This document shows positions 37,085 through 45,072 of a stretch of 64,000 nucleotides of DNA, piece by piece. Positions within the stretch are counted from its first letter, which is position 1. Each line of letters opens with the position of its first letter. Source of the stretch: Roseateles terrae (GTDB lineage Bacteria; Pseudomonadota; Gammaproteobacteria; Burkholderiales; Burkholderiaceae_C); NCBI RefSeq assembly GCF_014192155.1, contig NZ_JACHXO010000001.1, forward strand, positions 395,972 to 459,971, read 5' to 3'. Both the position numbers and the translations under genes were made by a program. The notes under the pieces were generated by a model. It searched no databases, was not told the origin of the DNA, and saw only the letters and a program-made list of their open reading frames with translations.

Positions 37085-38096
37085 GTCGTTTCGCTCGCGC
37101 CCTTCGCTTCCCTGTGCGTGCTGCCCCCGGGCCACGGTCGTCCCCGCGCGACGGGCCAGTGAGGCGGCCAGCCGCGCCAGCTCCTGATTCAGCTCCGGCG
37201 GATGCAGCACTTCAAAATCGAAGGGCAGGGCCGCGAGACTCCGAGCCATCCATGGCAGCTCATCCGCCTGACACTGCATCAGCACACCATGGCCCGTGGC
37301 CGCCAGGCTGCTCAGCGCTGCTCAGCGCTGCCAGCGGCTGGCGCACCAGGGCCTCCAGGGGCGCGAAGACCCGCAGCTGCACCGCATGCGCACGGGGAAC
37401 CTGCACGAAGGACTGCTGCAGATGCGCCAGCACGTCGAAGGACTCCGGTCGGCCAAAACTCTGCGGCAGCGGCGTGACGGTGTCGATCCGGTCGAGGCGG
37501 AAGGAGCGCAAGGCCTGGCGCAGTCCGCACAGGCCCACCGCATACCAGTGCCCCCCGCGAAATCCCAGGCCGTAGGCATCGAAGTCGCGCTCGGACCGGT
37601 CGCCCTGGGCGTCCCGGTAGCTGATCCGCATGCGCTGCTGGGCAAAGGCAGCGGCCCCCAGGGCGGCGATGACCGCCGGGGCGGCCAGGTCCTGCGTCGG
37701 GGTCAGGTCCAGCGCAATGCGCTCGGCAATGCCCCGCTGACGCTTTCGCAGTGGCGTGGGCAGCACCCGCTCCAGCTTCGCCTGGGCGCTCGCCACGGCC
37801 GGGCTGGCTTCGGCCCAGCCCAGCTGCCGCACCGCCAGCAGGCCGAGCCCCAGGGCCAGGGCTTCGTCGTCGGAAAACATCATCGGCGGCAGCCGGTACC
37901 CCGGCATCAGGCGATAGCCACCGAAACGGCCCCGCTCGGCCTGGATGGGGATGCCCAGCGCCTCCAGCGTCTGGATGTAGCGCCGCACGGTGCGCCTCTC
38001 CACCTGCAGCTCCTGGGCCAGGGTGGCGCCGTCGATCTGGCCGCGGGACTGCAGCAGCTCCAGCAAGGCCAGGACACGGGAGGCGGGACGGGACAT
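37082..38096 (-). pseudogene. YafY-type WYL/HTH transcriptional regulator, frameshifted by a 10-bp tandem duplication
   Basis: The first frame (38096 to 37260) encodes a DeoR-like winged HTH (residues 1-55, GATLAQELQVERRTVRRYIQTLEALGIPI) and most of a WYL domain (MRISYRDAQGD, DAYGLGFRGGHWYAVGLC). It then runs out of frame into about 20 unrelated residues. The missing C terminus (HGVLMQCQADELPWMARSLAAL) lies in another frame directly after. At the junction CTCAGCGCTG occurs twice in tandem (37311-37330); removing one copy restores a continuous 334-residue regulator of normal family length. So this is a recent slippage mutation, a phase switch, or an assembly error. Such regulators often act locally; lysE is divergent from it. 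Confidence 0.88.
37311..37330. repeat. Perfect 10-bp tandem duplication (CTCAGCGCTG x2) inside yafY
   Basis: Two back-to-back copies at 37311-37320 and 37321-37330. The length is not a multiple of three and it sits exactly where the reading frame of the WYL regulator breaks. Confidence 0.95.
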
Positions 38097-38189
38097 GCCG
38101 CGCAGTCTAGATCCTGGCCGGTTCGATAGCGGTCGGGAATCGTCCTATATCGCTTCTACCCTGGCGGCCTTGATCCATGGGAGCGACCA

Positions 38190-39008
38190 ATGAATGCTGC
38201 AGAACTCGGGGTGTATTTCGCGCTGGTGCTGGGGGTGGTGCTGCTGCCCGGGGTGGATATGGCCTTTGTGCTGGGCTGGAGCCTGGCCCGCGGCTGGCGG
38301 GGCGGCGCAGCGGCGCTGGCAGGTGTGGTGGCGGGGGCGCTGTGTCACCTGACGATGGGAGCACTGGGGCTGGCGCTGTTGATCAAAGCCGTACCGGGCG
38401 CCTTCACGACCATGATGCTGGTCGGCGCGGCATATCTGGCGTGGTTGGGTTGGGGCTTGATGAGGGCGCAACCGCAGGCGTCCCAGGCGTCCCAGGCGCC
38501 CCTGGAGGTCCACCCGCTCCCCTCAGACAGTGCGGAGGCTGCGTCCGGCGCTCCCCATGGCGCCATCCCCGCGAGGCAGGACGCAGGCGGACGGAGCTCG
38601 GCCGCCGTCTTTGGCGGGGCGGTCCTGACCAATCTGATGAATCCGAAGGCCTATCTGTTCAGCCTGGCGGTGCTGCCGCAGTTTCTCCATCCGGAGCGCG
38701 GAAGCTGGGGCTGGCAACTGGGCGCCATCGGGGCGGTCACGGCGCTGACGCAGATCGGCGTCTACGGCGGCCTGGCCGTCATGGCGACAGCCGGCCATCA
38801 GCGGCTGCGCGGTATGTCTGCAGGTCAGCAGCGCTTGCTGATGCGGATGGTCGGCCTGCTGCTCTGGGCCATGGCCGCCTACACGATCTACAGCGGCTGG
38901 CAGGTGGAGGGGGGCGGGCGCGTGAAGGGCGCTCCTGCCGCGCCCAGCGTCCCGACCACGCCAACCACCCCCGTCCCTGCGCCCCTCGCGATCACTCGCG
39001 CGGCTTGA
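38190..39008 (+). CDS. LysE/RhtB-family exporter
   Basis: A 272-residue inner-membrane exporter of amino acids or related metabolites. The N-terminal signature LGVVLLPGVDMAFVLGWSLARGWRGG and the second half (NLMNPKAYLFSLAVLPQF) are conserved; six membrane helices are predicted. Between the third and fourth helix lies an unusually long hydrophilic loop (about residues 93-145). It contains three 9-bp repeats (38475-38501, encoding QAS-QAS-QAP) and has no counterpart in the family core. GGGAG sits 6 nt before the ATG. Its 3' end overlaps the convergent tolA end by 17 bp. Confidence 0.88.
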   Translation: MNAAELGVYFALVLGVVLLPGVDMAFVLGWSLARGWRGGAAALAGVVAGALCHLTMGALGLALLIKAVPGAFTTMMLVGAAYLAWLGWGLMRAQPQASQASQAPLEVHPLPSDSAEAASGAPHGAIPARQDAGGRSSAAVFGGAVLTNLMNPKAYLFSLAVLPQFLHPERGSWGWQLGAIGAVTALTQIGVYGGLAVMATAGHQRLRGMSAGQQRLLMRMVGLLLWAMAAYTIYSGWQVEGGGRVKGAPAAPSVPTTPTTPVPAPLAITRAA

Positions 39009-39912
39009 AGGCCAGGATCATCACGCGGGGCACCGTGCCATCGGTGTCGCGCGGCAGGATCTCGGTCTTGTCCAGCGCCCGCAGCACCGCTGTGTCGAAG
39101 TCCGGCAGGCCGCTGGACTTCAGGATGCGGCGCGCGATGATCGTGCCATCCGGACTGCAGCGCACTTCCACTTCAGCTTCCGGATTGGCGGCGCCGCCCG
39201 GATCCTGATAGACGATGTTGGGCTTGACCCGCGCCTTGATGCGACCCGCATAGTTGGCCGACGGCCCCGCGCTCTTTTGCGCCGTGCCGGTGGCATTGGG
39301 CGCACCGGTGGCGCCGGCCATGCCCATGATGCGCTTCAGGTTCTCCTGACGGGCCTGCTCGGCACGGGCTTCGGCATCCTTGCGGGCCTTCTCGGCCTTG
39401 GCCTTGTCCGCCTGCTCCGCCTTGTCCTTCTCTTTGTCCTTCTTGGCTTGCGCTTCCTTCTCCTTGCGGTCGCGCTCCTGCTTCTCGGCTTCGTCCTTTT
39501 TCTGCTGCTCGAGCTTGCGCTTTTTCTCTTCCGCTTCGCGCTGCTCCTGCTCTTCCTTCAGCTTGCGCTCCTTGGCCTTGGCGATGGCGATGTCGGCATC
39601 ACGCTGGGCCTGCACTTCCTGAGGGGTGGGCTGCTGCGGTTTGGGCGGCTCGGGTTTGGGCTCGGGCTTGGGCGGGGGCGATTCTTCCGGCGGCAGCTGC
39701 TCCTTGGGCGCAGCCGCCACGGGGACGGCGGCCCACAGCTCGGCTTCCGCCGCCGGGATGGTGGTCGAGCGCCAGCTGACGCCGAAGCTCAGCGCCGCCA
39801 CCAGCAGGACGTGCGCGACCAGCGCGACTGCGAGGCCTCGACCCAGGCCGGGCGCTGGCGGCGGTCGCAGCGGGTCGCGGTCCGCAGGAAAACGGGAAAC
39901 AAGACTGCTCAT
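38992..39912 (-). CDS. tolA: Tol-Pal system protein TolA
   Basis: A 306-residue bitopic protein: one N-terminal membrane helix (about 28-46, LAVALVAHVLLVAALSFGV), a Pro/Glu/Lys segment, a long Lys/Glu/Ala coiled-coil rod (about 95-200), and a C-terminal TonB-like domain (AGRIKARVKPNIVY, EVEVRCSPDGTIIARRIL, FDTAVLRALDKTEILPRDTDG). It links the TolQR motor to TolB/Pal and helps constrict the outer membrane at division. It follows tolR by 6 nt. tolB and pal do not follow; the next gene is the convergent LysE. Confidence 0.94.
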   Translation of the reverse strand: MSSLVSRFPADRDPLRPPPAPGLGRGLAVALVAHVLLVAALSFGVSWRSTTIPAAEAELWAAVPVAAAPKEQLPPEESPPPKPEPKPEPPKPQQPTPQEVQAQRDADIAIAKAKERKLKEEQEQREAEEKKRKLEQQKKDEAEKQERDRKEKEAQAKKDKEKDKAEQADKAKAEKARKDAEARAEQARQENLKRIMGMAGATGAPNATGTAQKSAGPSANYAGRIKARVKPNIVYQDPGGAANPEAEVEVRCSPDGTIIARRILKSSGLPDFDTAVLRALDKTEILPRDTDGTVPRVMILAFKPRE

Positions 39913-39918
39913 GGGCGA

Positions 39919-40356
39919 TCAGCTGTCCGAAGGACCGTTCTTGACCGACAGACCCACCCGCTGAATGCCGGCACGCTGCAGCACGTCCATGGTCTTGACC
40001 ACGGCTTCGTACTTCACATTCCGGTCTGCGGAAATCACCACCGGCGTGTTGGCATCGCCGGCCTGGGCGTCCTTGACGCGCGCGGCCAGCGCCTTGAGTG
40101 GCACGGGCTGCGGGTCCTGGTCACCGTCCAGCTTGATCTTGAGCTGTTCATCCTTGCCCACCACCACCTGGATGACGTGGGTCGGTTGCTGCTTGCTGGT
40201 GCCGACGCTGGGCAGGTCCACCACACCCGTGGTGATCAGCGGCGCGCTCACCATGAAGATGATGAGCAGGACCAGCATCACGTCGATGAAGGGCACCATG
40301 TTGATTTCATTCATGGTGCGGCGGCGGGAGCCGCTGCGGGAGGACATCGCGGGCAT
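39919..40356 (-). CDS. tolR: Tol-Pal system protein TolR (ExbD family)
   Basis: A 145-residue protein with one membrane helix carrying the proton-path Asp (NMVPFIDVMLVLLIIFMV) and a periplasmic domain (VVISADRNVKYEAVVKTMDVLQRAG). It forms the proton channel with TolQ that energises TolA. Two early Met (residues 1 and 4, and MNEIN at 15) leave the exact start open. It lies 27 nt after tolQ. Confidence 0.95.
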   Translation of the reverse strand: MPAMSSRSGSRRRTMNEINMVPFIDVMLVLLIIFMVSAPLITTGVVDLPSVGTSKQQPTHVIQVVVGKDEQLKIKLDGDQDPQPVPLKALAARVKDAQAGDANTPVVISADRNVKYEAVVKTMDVLQRAGIQRVGLSVKNGPSDS

Positions 40357-40383
40357 GGCGGTGCGCTTTCCGTGGTGTCGGCT

Positions 40384-41076
40384 TCAGCGGGCGGCGGCAG
40401 GTGCCGGCTGGCCGGCATTGCGCTGCAGGATGTTGGAAAACTCTTCGATGAAGCTCTCCAGCGTGATGGCGTTGCGGTCGATCTGGCGGGCAAAGCGGTT
40501 GTAGGCCAGCACCGCCGGAATGGCGGCGAACAGGCCGATGGCGGTGGCCACCAGGGCTTCGGCGATGCCGGGGGCCACGGTGGCCAGCGTCACCTGGGTC
40601 AGATTCGACAGGCCGACGAAGGCATGCATGATCCCCCAGATGGTGCCAAACAGGCCCACATACGGGGAAACCGAACCCACCGAAGCCAGGAAGGACAGGT
40701 GCGATTCCATCGCGTCCAGCTCGCGCTGGAAGCTGGCCCGCATGGCGCGGCGCGCGCCGTCCAGCAGGGCGGAGGTTTCCACCACGCGGCGTTCACGCAG
40801 CTTCAGGAATTCGCGCATTCCGGAGGCGAAGATGCGCTCCAGCGGCGCGCCGTCCTGCTGATTGGAGACGCTGTTGTAGAGATCGTTGAGGTTCTTGCCG
40901 GACCAGAACTCCTGCTCGAATTCCTCGTTCCGTGCCTTCACGCGGGACAGCGCAAACAGCTTGCTGAAGATGACAGCCCAGCTGGCCAGCGAGACCAGCA
41001 GCAGCGCGGCAATGACCAGCTGCACCGTCAGGCTGGCATGCATGATCAGGGAGATGATGGAAAGGTCTTGGTTCAT
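40384..41076 (-). CDS. tolQ: Tol-Pal system protein TolQ (ExbB family)
   Basis: A 230-residue inner-membrane motor subunit with three membrane helices: one at the N terminus (LTVQLVIAALLLVSLASWAVIF) and two in the C-terminal half (FLASVGSVSPYVGLFGTIWGIMHAF and ATAIGLFAAIPAVLAYNRF). All family signatures are present. It is preceded by two hairpins (41102-41118 and 41138-41168) in the 120-bp gap after ybgC, so expression may be separable from the upstream genes. Confidence 0.96.
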   Translation of the reverse strand: MNQDLSIISLIMHASLTVQLVIAALLLVSLASWAVIFSKLFALSRVKARNEEFEQEFWSGKNLNDLYNSVSNQQDGAPLERIFASGMREFLKLRERRVVETSALLDGARRAMRASFQRELDAMESHLSFLASVGSVSPYVGLFGTIWGIMHAFVGLSNLTQVTLATVAPGIAEALVATAIGLFAAIPAVLAYNRFARQIDRNAITLESFIEEFSNILQRNAGQPAPAAAR

Positions 41077-41089
41077 GAAGTCAGCGGGG

Positions 41090-41118
41090 GGTCAACAAAA
41101 GGCCGACGCCGGGTCGGC
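41090..41118 (-). terminator. Putative intrinsic terminator between ybgC and tolQ
   Basis: On the minus strand GCCGAC-CCGGC-GTCGGC (plus 41102-41118) is followed by C-TTTTGTT. It lies about 80 nt after ybgC and 26 nt before tolQ, so it would attenuate read-through into tol. The stem is only 6 bp. Confidence 0.45.
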
Positions 41119-41137
41119 GCTGGAGGGCTGTCCGTAA

Positions 41138-41168
41138 ACCGGTCATTTTTGCTCGAAATGTGACCGGT
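41138..41168. promoter_or_regulatory. Perfect 8-bp inverted repeat upstream of tolQ
   Basis: ACCGGTCA (41138-41145) and TGACCGGT (41161-41168) flank a 15-nt AT-richer spacer. This could be a regulator site or part of an RNA structure with the neighbouring hairpin. No known regulator consensus was recognised. Confidence 0.45.
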
Positions 41169-41196
41169 CTTGTGTCTGGATGTTGGCTGATCCGTT

Positions 41197-41649
41197 TCAG
41201 CGCTGCAGGCACTGCAGGATGCGTGCCGGGATGCGGGCGGGTTTGAGACTGTTGGCGTCGACGCAGCCGATGCGGATGCGGCCTTCGGTCAGCAGCGTGT
41301 CGCCGCGCCAGACCTGCTGGTCGAAGGTGAGGCTGACCCGGCCGATCTCGGTCGGGTTCACCGTCACCCGTAGCCAGTCGTCGAGGCGGGCAGGGCTGAG
41401 GTAGCGCAGGGCCGTGTCACTGACGACAAACATCAGGCCCTCCTGCTGCCGCATCGTCTCCTGTTCAAAGCCCAGCGCGCGCAGCCATTCGGTGCGGGCG
41501 CGTTCCATGAACTTGAGATAGTTGGCGTAGAAGACCACGCCCCCCGCATCGGTGTCTTCCCAGTAGATGCGTAGTTCGTGCTGGAAAGCGGGCAGCTGAG
41601 GTGCGGCGGTGGCGGGGGCGTTCGGGTCGAGCAGGGCGGTGCTGGTCAT
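41197..41649 (-). CDS. ybgC: Tol-Pal-associated acyl-CoA thioesterase YbgC
   Basis: A 150-residue hot-dog-fold thioesterase. The active-site motif is near the N terminus (IYWEDTDAGGVVFYANYLKFMERARTEWL, with the catalytic Asp in DTDAGG). It hydrolyses short- or medium-chain acyl-CoA or acyl-ACP, and by genetic linkage belongs with tolQRA. Its ATG overlaps the stop of the aminotransferase gene as ATGA (41646-41649), which ties its translation to that gene. The tol genes follow after 120 bp. Confidence 0.94.
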   Translation of the reverse strand: MTSTALLDPNAPATAAPQLPAFQHELRIYWEDTDAGGVVFYANYLKFMERARTEWLRALGFEQETMRQQEGLMFVVSDTALRYLSPARLDDWLRVTVNPTEIGRVSLTFDQQVWRGDTLLTEGRIRIGCVDANSLKPARIPARILQCLQR

Positions 41650-42854
41650 GACGATTGGAGTTGGGCCAGACGGACACGGATGCGGCTCAGAGCCTCCCGC
41701 AGGTCGTCCATGCTGCTGGCAAAGGACAGGCGCAGGAATCGTTCGCCGAGCGCGGGGCCGAAGTCACGACCGGGCGTGAGGGCGACCTGTGCGTGCTGCA
41801 TCAGGTCCATGCAGAGGTCCCAACTGCCCATGCCGGTGCCGCTGGCGTCGGCCCAGGCGTAGAAGGCCCCATCGGGCAACACCGGCACCGGCAGGCCCAT
41901 CGCATTGAGCGCGGGCACGACCATGTCCCGGCGGCGGCGCAGTTCCTCGCGGCGACGCTCGAACTCGGCCAGCGAGTCCGGCTCGAAGTTGGCCAGCGCC
42001 GCTTTCTGCGCGATGGTGGAGGGGCAGATGTAGAGGTTCTGCGCCAGCTTCTCGACCGCTGGCACCAGGGACGGCGGCAGCACCAGCCAGCCCAGCCGCC
42101 AGCCGGTCATGCCGAAGTACTTGGAGAAACTGTTGATCGAGATCACGTCCTCGCCCAGGGCGAGGGCGCTGCGGCGATAGCGGTCGTCATAGCTGAGGGA
42201 CTGGTAGATCTCGTCCACCACCGTCACACCGCCTTGCTCCCGCACAAAGGCGTGGATGCGCGCGAGTTCTTCGGGGGCGATGGAGGTGCCGGTGGGGTTG
42301 CTGGGCGACGCCAGCAGCACGCCGCGACTGCGAGGAGTCCAGTGCGCGCGGACCTGCGCATCGGTGAGCTGGAAGCGCTCGTCGCTGCCGGCCGGCAGCA
42401 GCACGGGCGTGGCATCCACCGCGGCGACGAAATGCCGGTTGCACGGATAGCTGGGATCCGGCATGAGCACTTCATCCCCCTGTTCAAACAGGGCGAGGCA
42501 GGCCAGCTGCAGCGCGGCCGAGGCGCCTGCCGTGATGACGATGCGCTCCGGCGCGATGCTGAGGTTCTGGGTGTTGCGATACCAGTCAGACAGCCGCTGG
42601 CGCAGGGCAACCAGCCCGGTGGCCTGGGTGTAGGGCACCTGACCGGCGGCGGTGAAACGAGCCGCGGCTTCCCGCACGGCGGCACTGGCGCCGAAATCCG
42701 GCTCGCCGATGTTCAGGTAGATCATGTGCCGGCCGCCCTGGCCCGGATCACAGACGGCGGAACGCGCGATCTCATCGGCGCGTTTGGCGCATTCCATGAC
42801 GTAGAAGGGCTGGATGCGCTGGACGCGTTGAGCGAGCCGGAGGTCGTGCGACAT
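41646..42854 (-). CDS. Class I/II pyridoxal-phosphate aminotransferase
   Basis: A 402-residue fold-type I aminotransferase in the AspC/AlaA-like branch. Visible features are the cofactor-binding stretch VITAGASAALQLA, the substrate-side PSYPCNRHFV, the NPTG segment in LLASPSNPTGTSI, the Asp-Glu step in VTVVDEIYQSLSYDD, the Schiff-base Lys in SINSFSKYFGMTGWRLGW, and the terminal Arg region (GERFLRLSFASS). The exact amino-acid substrate cannot be read. It follows nusB by 86 bp and overlaps ybgC by 4 nt. Confidence 0.92.
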   Translation of the reverse strand: MSHDLRLAQRVQRIQPFYVMECAKRADEIARSAVCDPGQGGRHMIYLNIGEPDFGASAAVREAAARFTAAGQVPYTQATGLVALRQRLSDWYRNTQNLSIAPERIVITAGASAALQLACLALFEQGDEVLMPDPSYPCNRHFVAAVDATPVLLPAGSDERFQLTDAQVRAHWTPRSRGVLLASPSNPTGTSIAPEELARIHAFVREQGGVTVVDEIYQSLSYDDRYRRSALALGEDVISINSFSKYFGMTGWRLGWLVLPPSLVPAVEKLAQNLYICPSTIAQKAALANFEPDSLAEFERRREELRRRRDMVVPALNAMGLPVPVLPDGAFYAWADASGTGMGSWDLCMDLMQHAQVALTPGRDFGPALGERFLRLSFASSMDDLREALSRIRVRLAQLQSS

Positions 42855-42940
42855 GGGAGTGGGCGCGGGGCGGTCTCTATGAGGTCTTGGATGATAAGAC
42901 CTTCCGCGCCGGGGTCAGGCGGCCTTTGCCGCCTGAGCAC

Positions 42941-43459
42941 TCAGCCGCGTGCGGCCTTGACTTCCACCGGGCGCAGATCTTCCGCGGCGCGGTCCAGCAC
43001 GCCGTTGACATACTTGTGGCCGTCGGTGCCGCCAAACGACTTGGCCAGTTCAACCGCCTCGTTGATCGCCACCTTGTAGGGAATGTCGATGCAATGCTTG
43101 AGCTCGAAAGCGCCCAGCATCAGGATGGCGTGCTCGATCGGCGACAGCTCGGTCGTCTTGCGGTCCGCATGGCGGGCCAGCACTTCGTCCAGCGAGGCGG
43201 CTTCTTCGACGGCGCCATTGAACAGCTTGTCGTAGTGGCCGCGGTCGCTCTTGTCGAAGCCTTCCTGCTCACGGGTGTGGGCGTCGATGACCGCCAGCTC
43301 GTCGCCGGTCAGCAGCCACTGATAGACGCTCTGCAGCGCATGCTCACGGGCACGGCGCCGGGCCGACTTGACGGCGGGACGCTTGGCTGCGGGCTTGCCG
43401 CTACCGGCCTTGGGGCCGGTCGGGGTGCCGGGGGTGGGGAGATTGTCCTTGGAGGTCAC
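42941..43459 (-). CDS. nusB: Transcription antitermination factor NusB
   Basis: A 172-residue protein with a disordered Lys/Pro/Ala N terminus (about 1-30) and an all-helical NusB domain ([66 protein letters not shown]). It binds boxA RNA with NusE/S10 for rRNA antitermination. The start is GTG 43459, sharing GTGA with the ribH stop, a common arrangement for these two genes. Confidence 0.96.
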   Translation of the reverse strand: MTSKDNLPTPGTPTGPKAGSGKPAAKRPAVKSARRRAREHALQSVYQWLLTGDELAVIDAHTREQEGFDKSDRGHYDKLFNGAVEEAASLDEVLARHADRKTTELSPIEHAILMLGAFELKHCIDIPYKVAINEAVELAKSFGGTDGHKYVNGVLDRAAEDLRPVEVKAARG

Positions 43460-43920
43460 TGGAGTTCTTTCAGCAGCAGGGCCATTTCGACCGCAACGGT
43501 TCCGGCATCCCGGCCTTTTTCTTCGGCGCGGGCCCAGGCTTGGGCTTCGTTTTCGACGGTCAGGATGGCATTGGCAATGGGCAGGCCGTGGTCCAGCGTC
43601 AGACGGGTGACGCCGGCACCACTTTCATTGGCGACCAGCTCGAAGTGGTAGGTCTCGCCACGGATGATGCAACCCAGCGCCACGAGGGCATCAAACCGGC
43701 CGCTGCGGGCCATGGCCTGCAGGGCCACCGGCACTTCCAGCGCACCCGGCACGGTGACGTGGCGGATGTCCGCGTCTGCCACACCATGCTGATGCAGCGA
43801 GGCCAGGCAGGCCTTGGCGAGGGCGGTGGTGAGCGTGTCGTTGAAGCGCGCCTGCACGATGCCCACGCGCAGGCCTTGGCCATTCAGGGGGGTCGAGTGA
43901 CCCTTGTCAGATCCTTGCAT
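43456..43920 (-). CDS. ribH: 6,7-dimethyl-8-ribityllumazine synthase
   Basis: A 154-residue lumazine synthase that condenses 5-amino-6-ribitylaminouracil with 3,4-dihydroxy-2-butanone 4-phosphate, the penultimate step of riboflavin synthesis. Typical motifs are [46 protein letters not shown], and [16 protein letters not shown]. It lies 12 nt after ribBX and overlaps nusB as GTGA. Confidence 0.96.
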   Translation of the reverse strand: MQGSDKGHSTPLNGQGLRVGIVQARFNDTLTTALAKACLASLHQHGVADADIRHVTVPGALEVPVALQAMARSGRFDALVALGCIIRGETYHFELVANESGAGVTRLTLDHGLPIANAILTVENEAQAWARAEEKGRDAGTVAVEMALLLKELQ

Positions 43921-43932
43921 GCAAGCCTCGTC

Positions 43933-45027
43933 TCAGCAGTTCTGTGCGGCCTGGAAGCCGGTGACTTCCAGCCCGTAACCGGTCATGCTGGGCATGCGGC
44001 GCGGGCTGCCCAGCAGCTTCATGCGCTGCACGCCCAGGTCGCGCAGGATCTGCGCGCCGACGCCGTAGGTGCGCAGGTCCACCGGGGTGCGGATCTCTTC
44101 GCCTGTGGGCGCCTGGAGGCGGCCCAGCAGGCCTTCGGGTTCTTCGCCGCAGTTCAGCAACACGGCCACGCCGCTGCCGGCCGACTGAATGGCGGCGAGT
44201 GCTTCGGGCAGGGGCCATGAGTGGCCGCAGCGGCCGGCTTCCAGCAGGTCCAGGGCGGAGAAGGGCTCGTGCACGCGCACCAGCACTTCGTCTTCAGGCT
44301 TCCATTCGCCGCGCACCAGGGCCATGTGCACGCCACCGGTTCGGTCGCGGAAGACATGGCAGTCGAAGGCGCCCTGGCGGGTCTCCATCACCCGCTGGGT
44401 GACGCGCTGCACCAGGGATTCGTTGCGGCTGCGGTATTCAATGAGGTCGGCGATGGTGCCGATCTTCAGGCCGTGCTCCTGGGCGAAGACTTCCAGGTCC
44501 GGCAGGCGGGCCATGGTGCCGTCATCGTTCATCACCTCACAGATGACGCTGGCGGGCGTGAGGCCGGCCATGCGGGAGAGGTCGCATCCGGCTTCGGTAT
44601 GGCCGGCGCGCATCAGCACGCCGCCGTCCTGCGCCTGCAACGGAAAGATGTGGCCGGGTTGCACCAGGTCCGCGGCCACCGCGTTGCGGGCCACGGCGGC
44701 CTGCACGGTGCGGGACCGGTCTGCAGCGGAAATGCCGGTGCTGACGCCAGTGGCGGCCTCGATCGACACGGTGAAGGCGGTGCCGTGTTTGGTGCCATTG
44801 CGCGTGGCCATGGGCGGCAGCTGGAGCTGCTCGCAACGTTCACGGGTGAGCGTCAGGCAAATCAGGCCGCGGCCGTACTTGGCCATGAAATTGATGGCTT
44901 CGGGCGTGACATGGTCGGCCGCGATGACAAGGTCACCCTCGTTTTCGCGGTCTTCCTCATCGACCAGGATGACCATACGGCCGGCAGCCAGTTCGGCCAC
45001 CAGCTCAGGAATCGGAGAAATAGGCAT
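43933..45027 (-). CDS. ribB: 3,4-dihydroxy-2-butanone 4-phosphate synthase with degenerate GTP cyclohydrolase II-like domain (RibBX type)
   Basis: A 364-residue two-domain protein. The RibB domain (about 1-205) is intact: DEEDRENEGDLVIAAD, ATRNGTKHGTAFTVSIEA, HTEAGCDLSRMAGL. The second domain (about 206-364) resembles GTP cyclohydrolase II, but the zinc-binding Cys triad is missing: where active enzymes have a Cys soon after VH and a CDCG element, this protein reads VHEPFSALDLLEAGRCGH. It should make the four-carbon riboflavin precursor but not open GTP, so a separate ribA must exist elsewhere. Such RibBX proteins are known in proteobacteria. It lies 45 nt after ribD, where riboflavin synthase is often found; that gene is absent. 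Confidence 0.9.
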   Translation of the reverse strand: MPISPIPELVAELAAGRMVILVDEEDRENEGDLVIAADHVTPEAINFMAKYGRGLICLTLTRERCEQLQLPPMATRNGTKHGTAFTVSIEAATGVSTGISAADRSRTVQAAVARNAVAADLVQPGHIFPLQAQDGGVLMRAGHTEAGCDLSRMAGLTPASVICEVMNDDGTMARLPDLEVFAQEHGLKIGTIADLIEYRSRNESLVQRVTQRVMETRQGAFDCHVFRDRTGGVHMALVRGEWKPEDEVLVRVHEPFSALDLLEAGRCGHSWPLPEALAAIQSAGSGVAVLLNCGEEPEGLLGRLQAPTGEEIRTPVDLRTYGVGAQILRDLGVQRMKLLGSPRRMPSMTGYGLEVTGFQAAQNC

Positions 45028-45072
45028 GGGCGTGATTGTAGGCGGGCGGGGCGGTGCTGCGGGGCGGTGGGG

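Noticed and set aside
36340..37187. Alternative plus-strand frame overlapping pcp and running through the 9-bp array
   Set aside because: The product is an Arg/Ala/Gly low-complexity chain without homology features, while pcp in the other frame has all catalytic residues.
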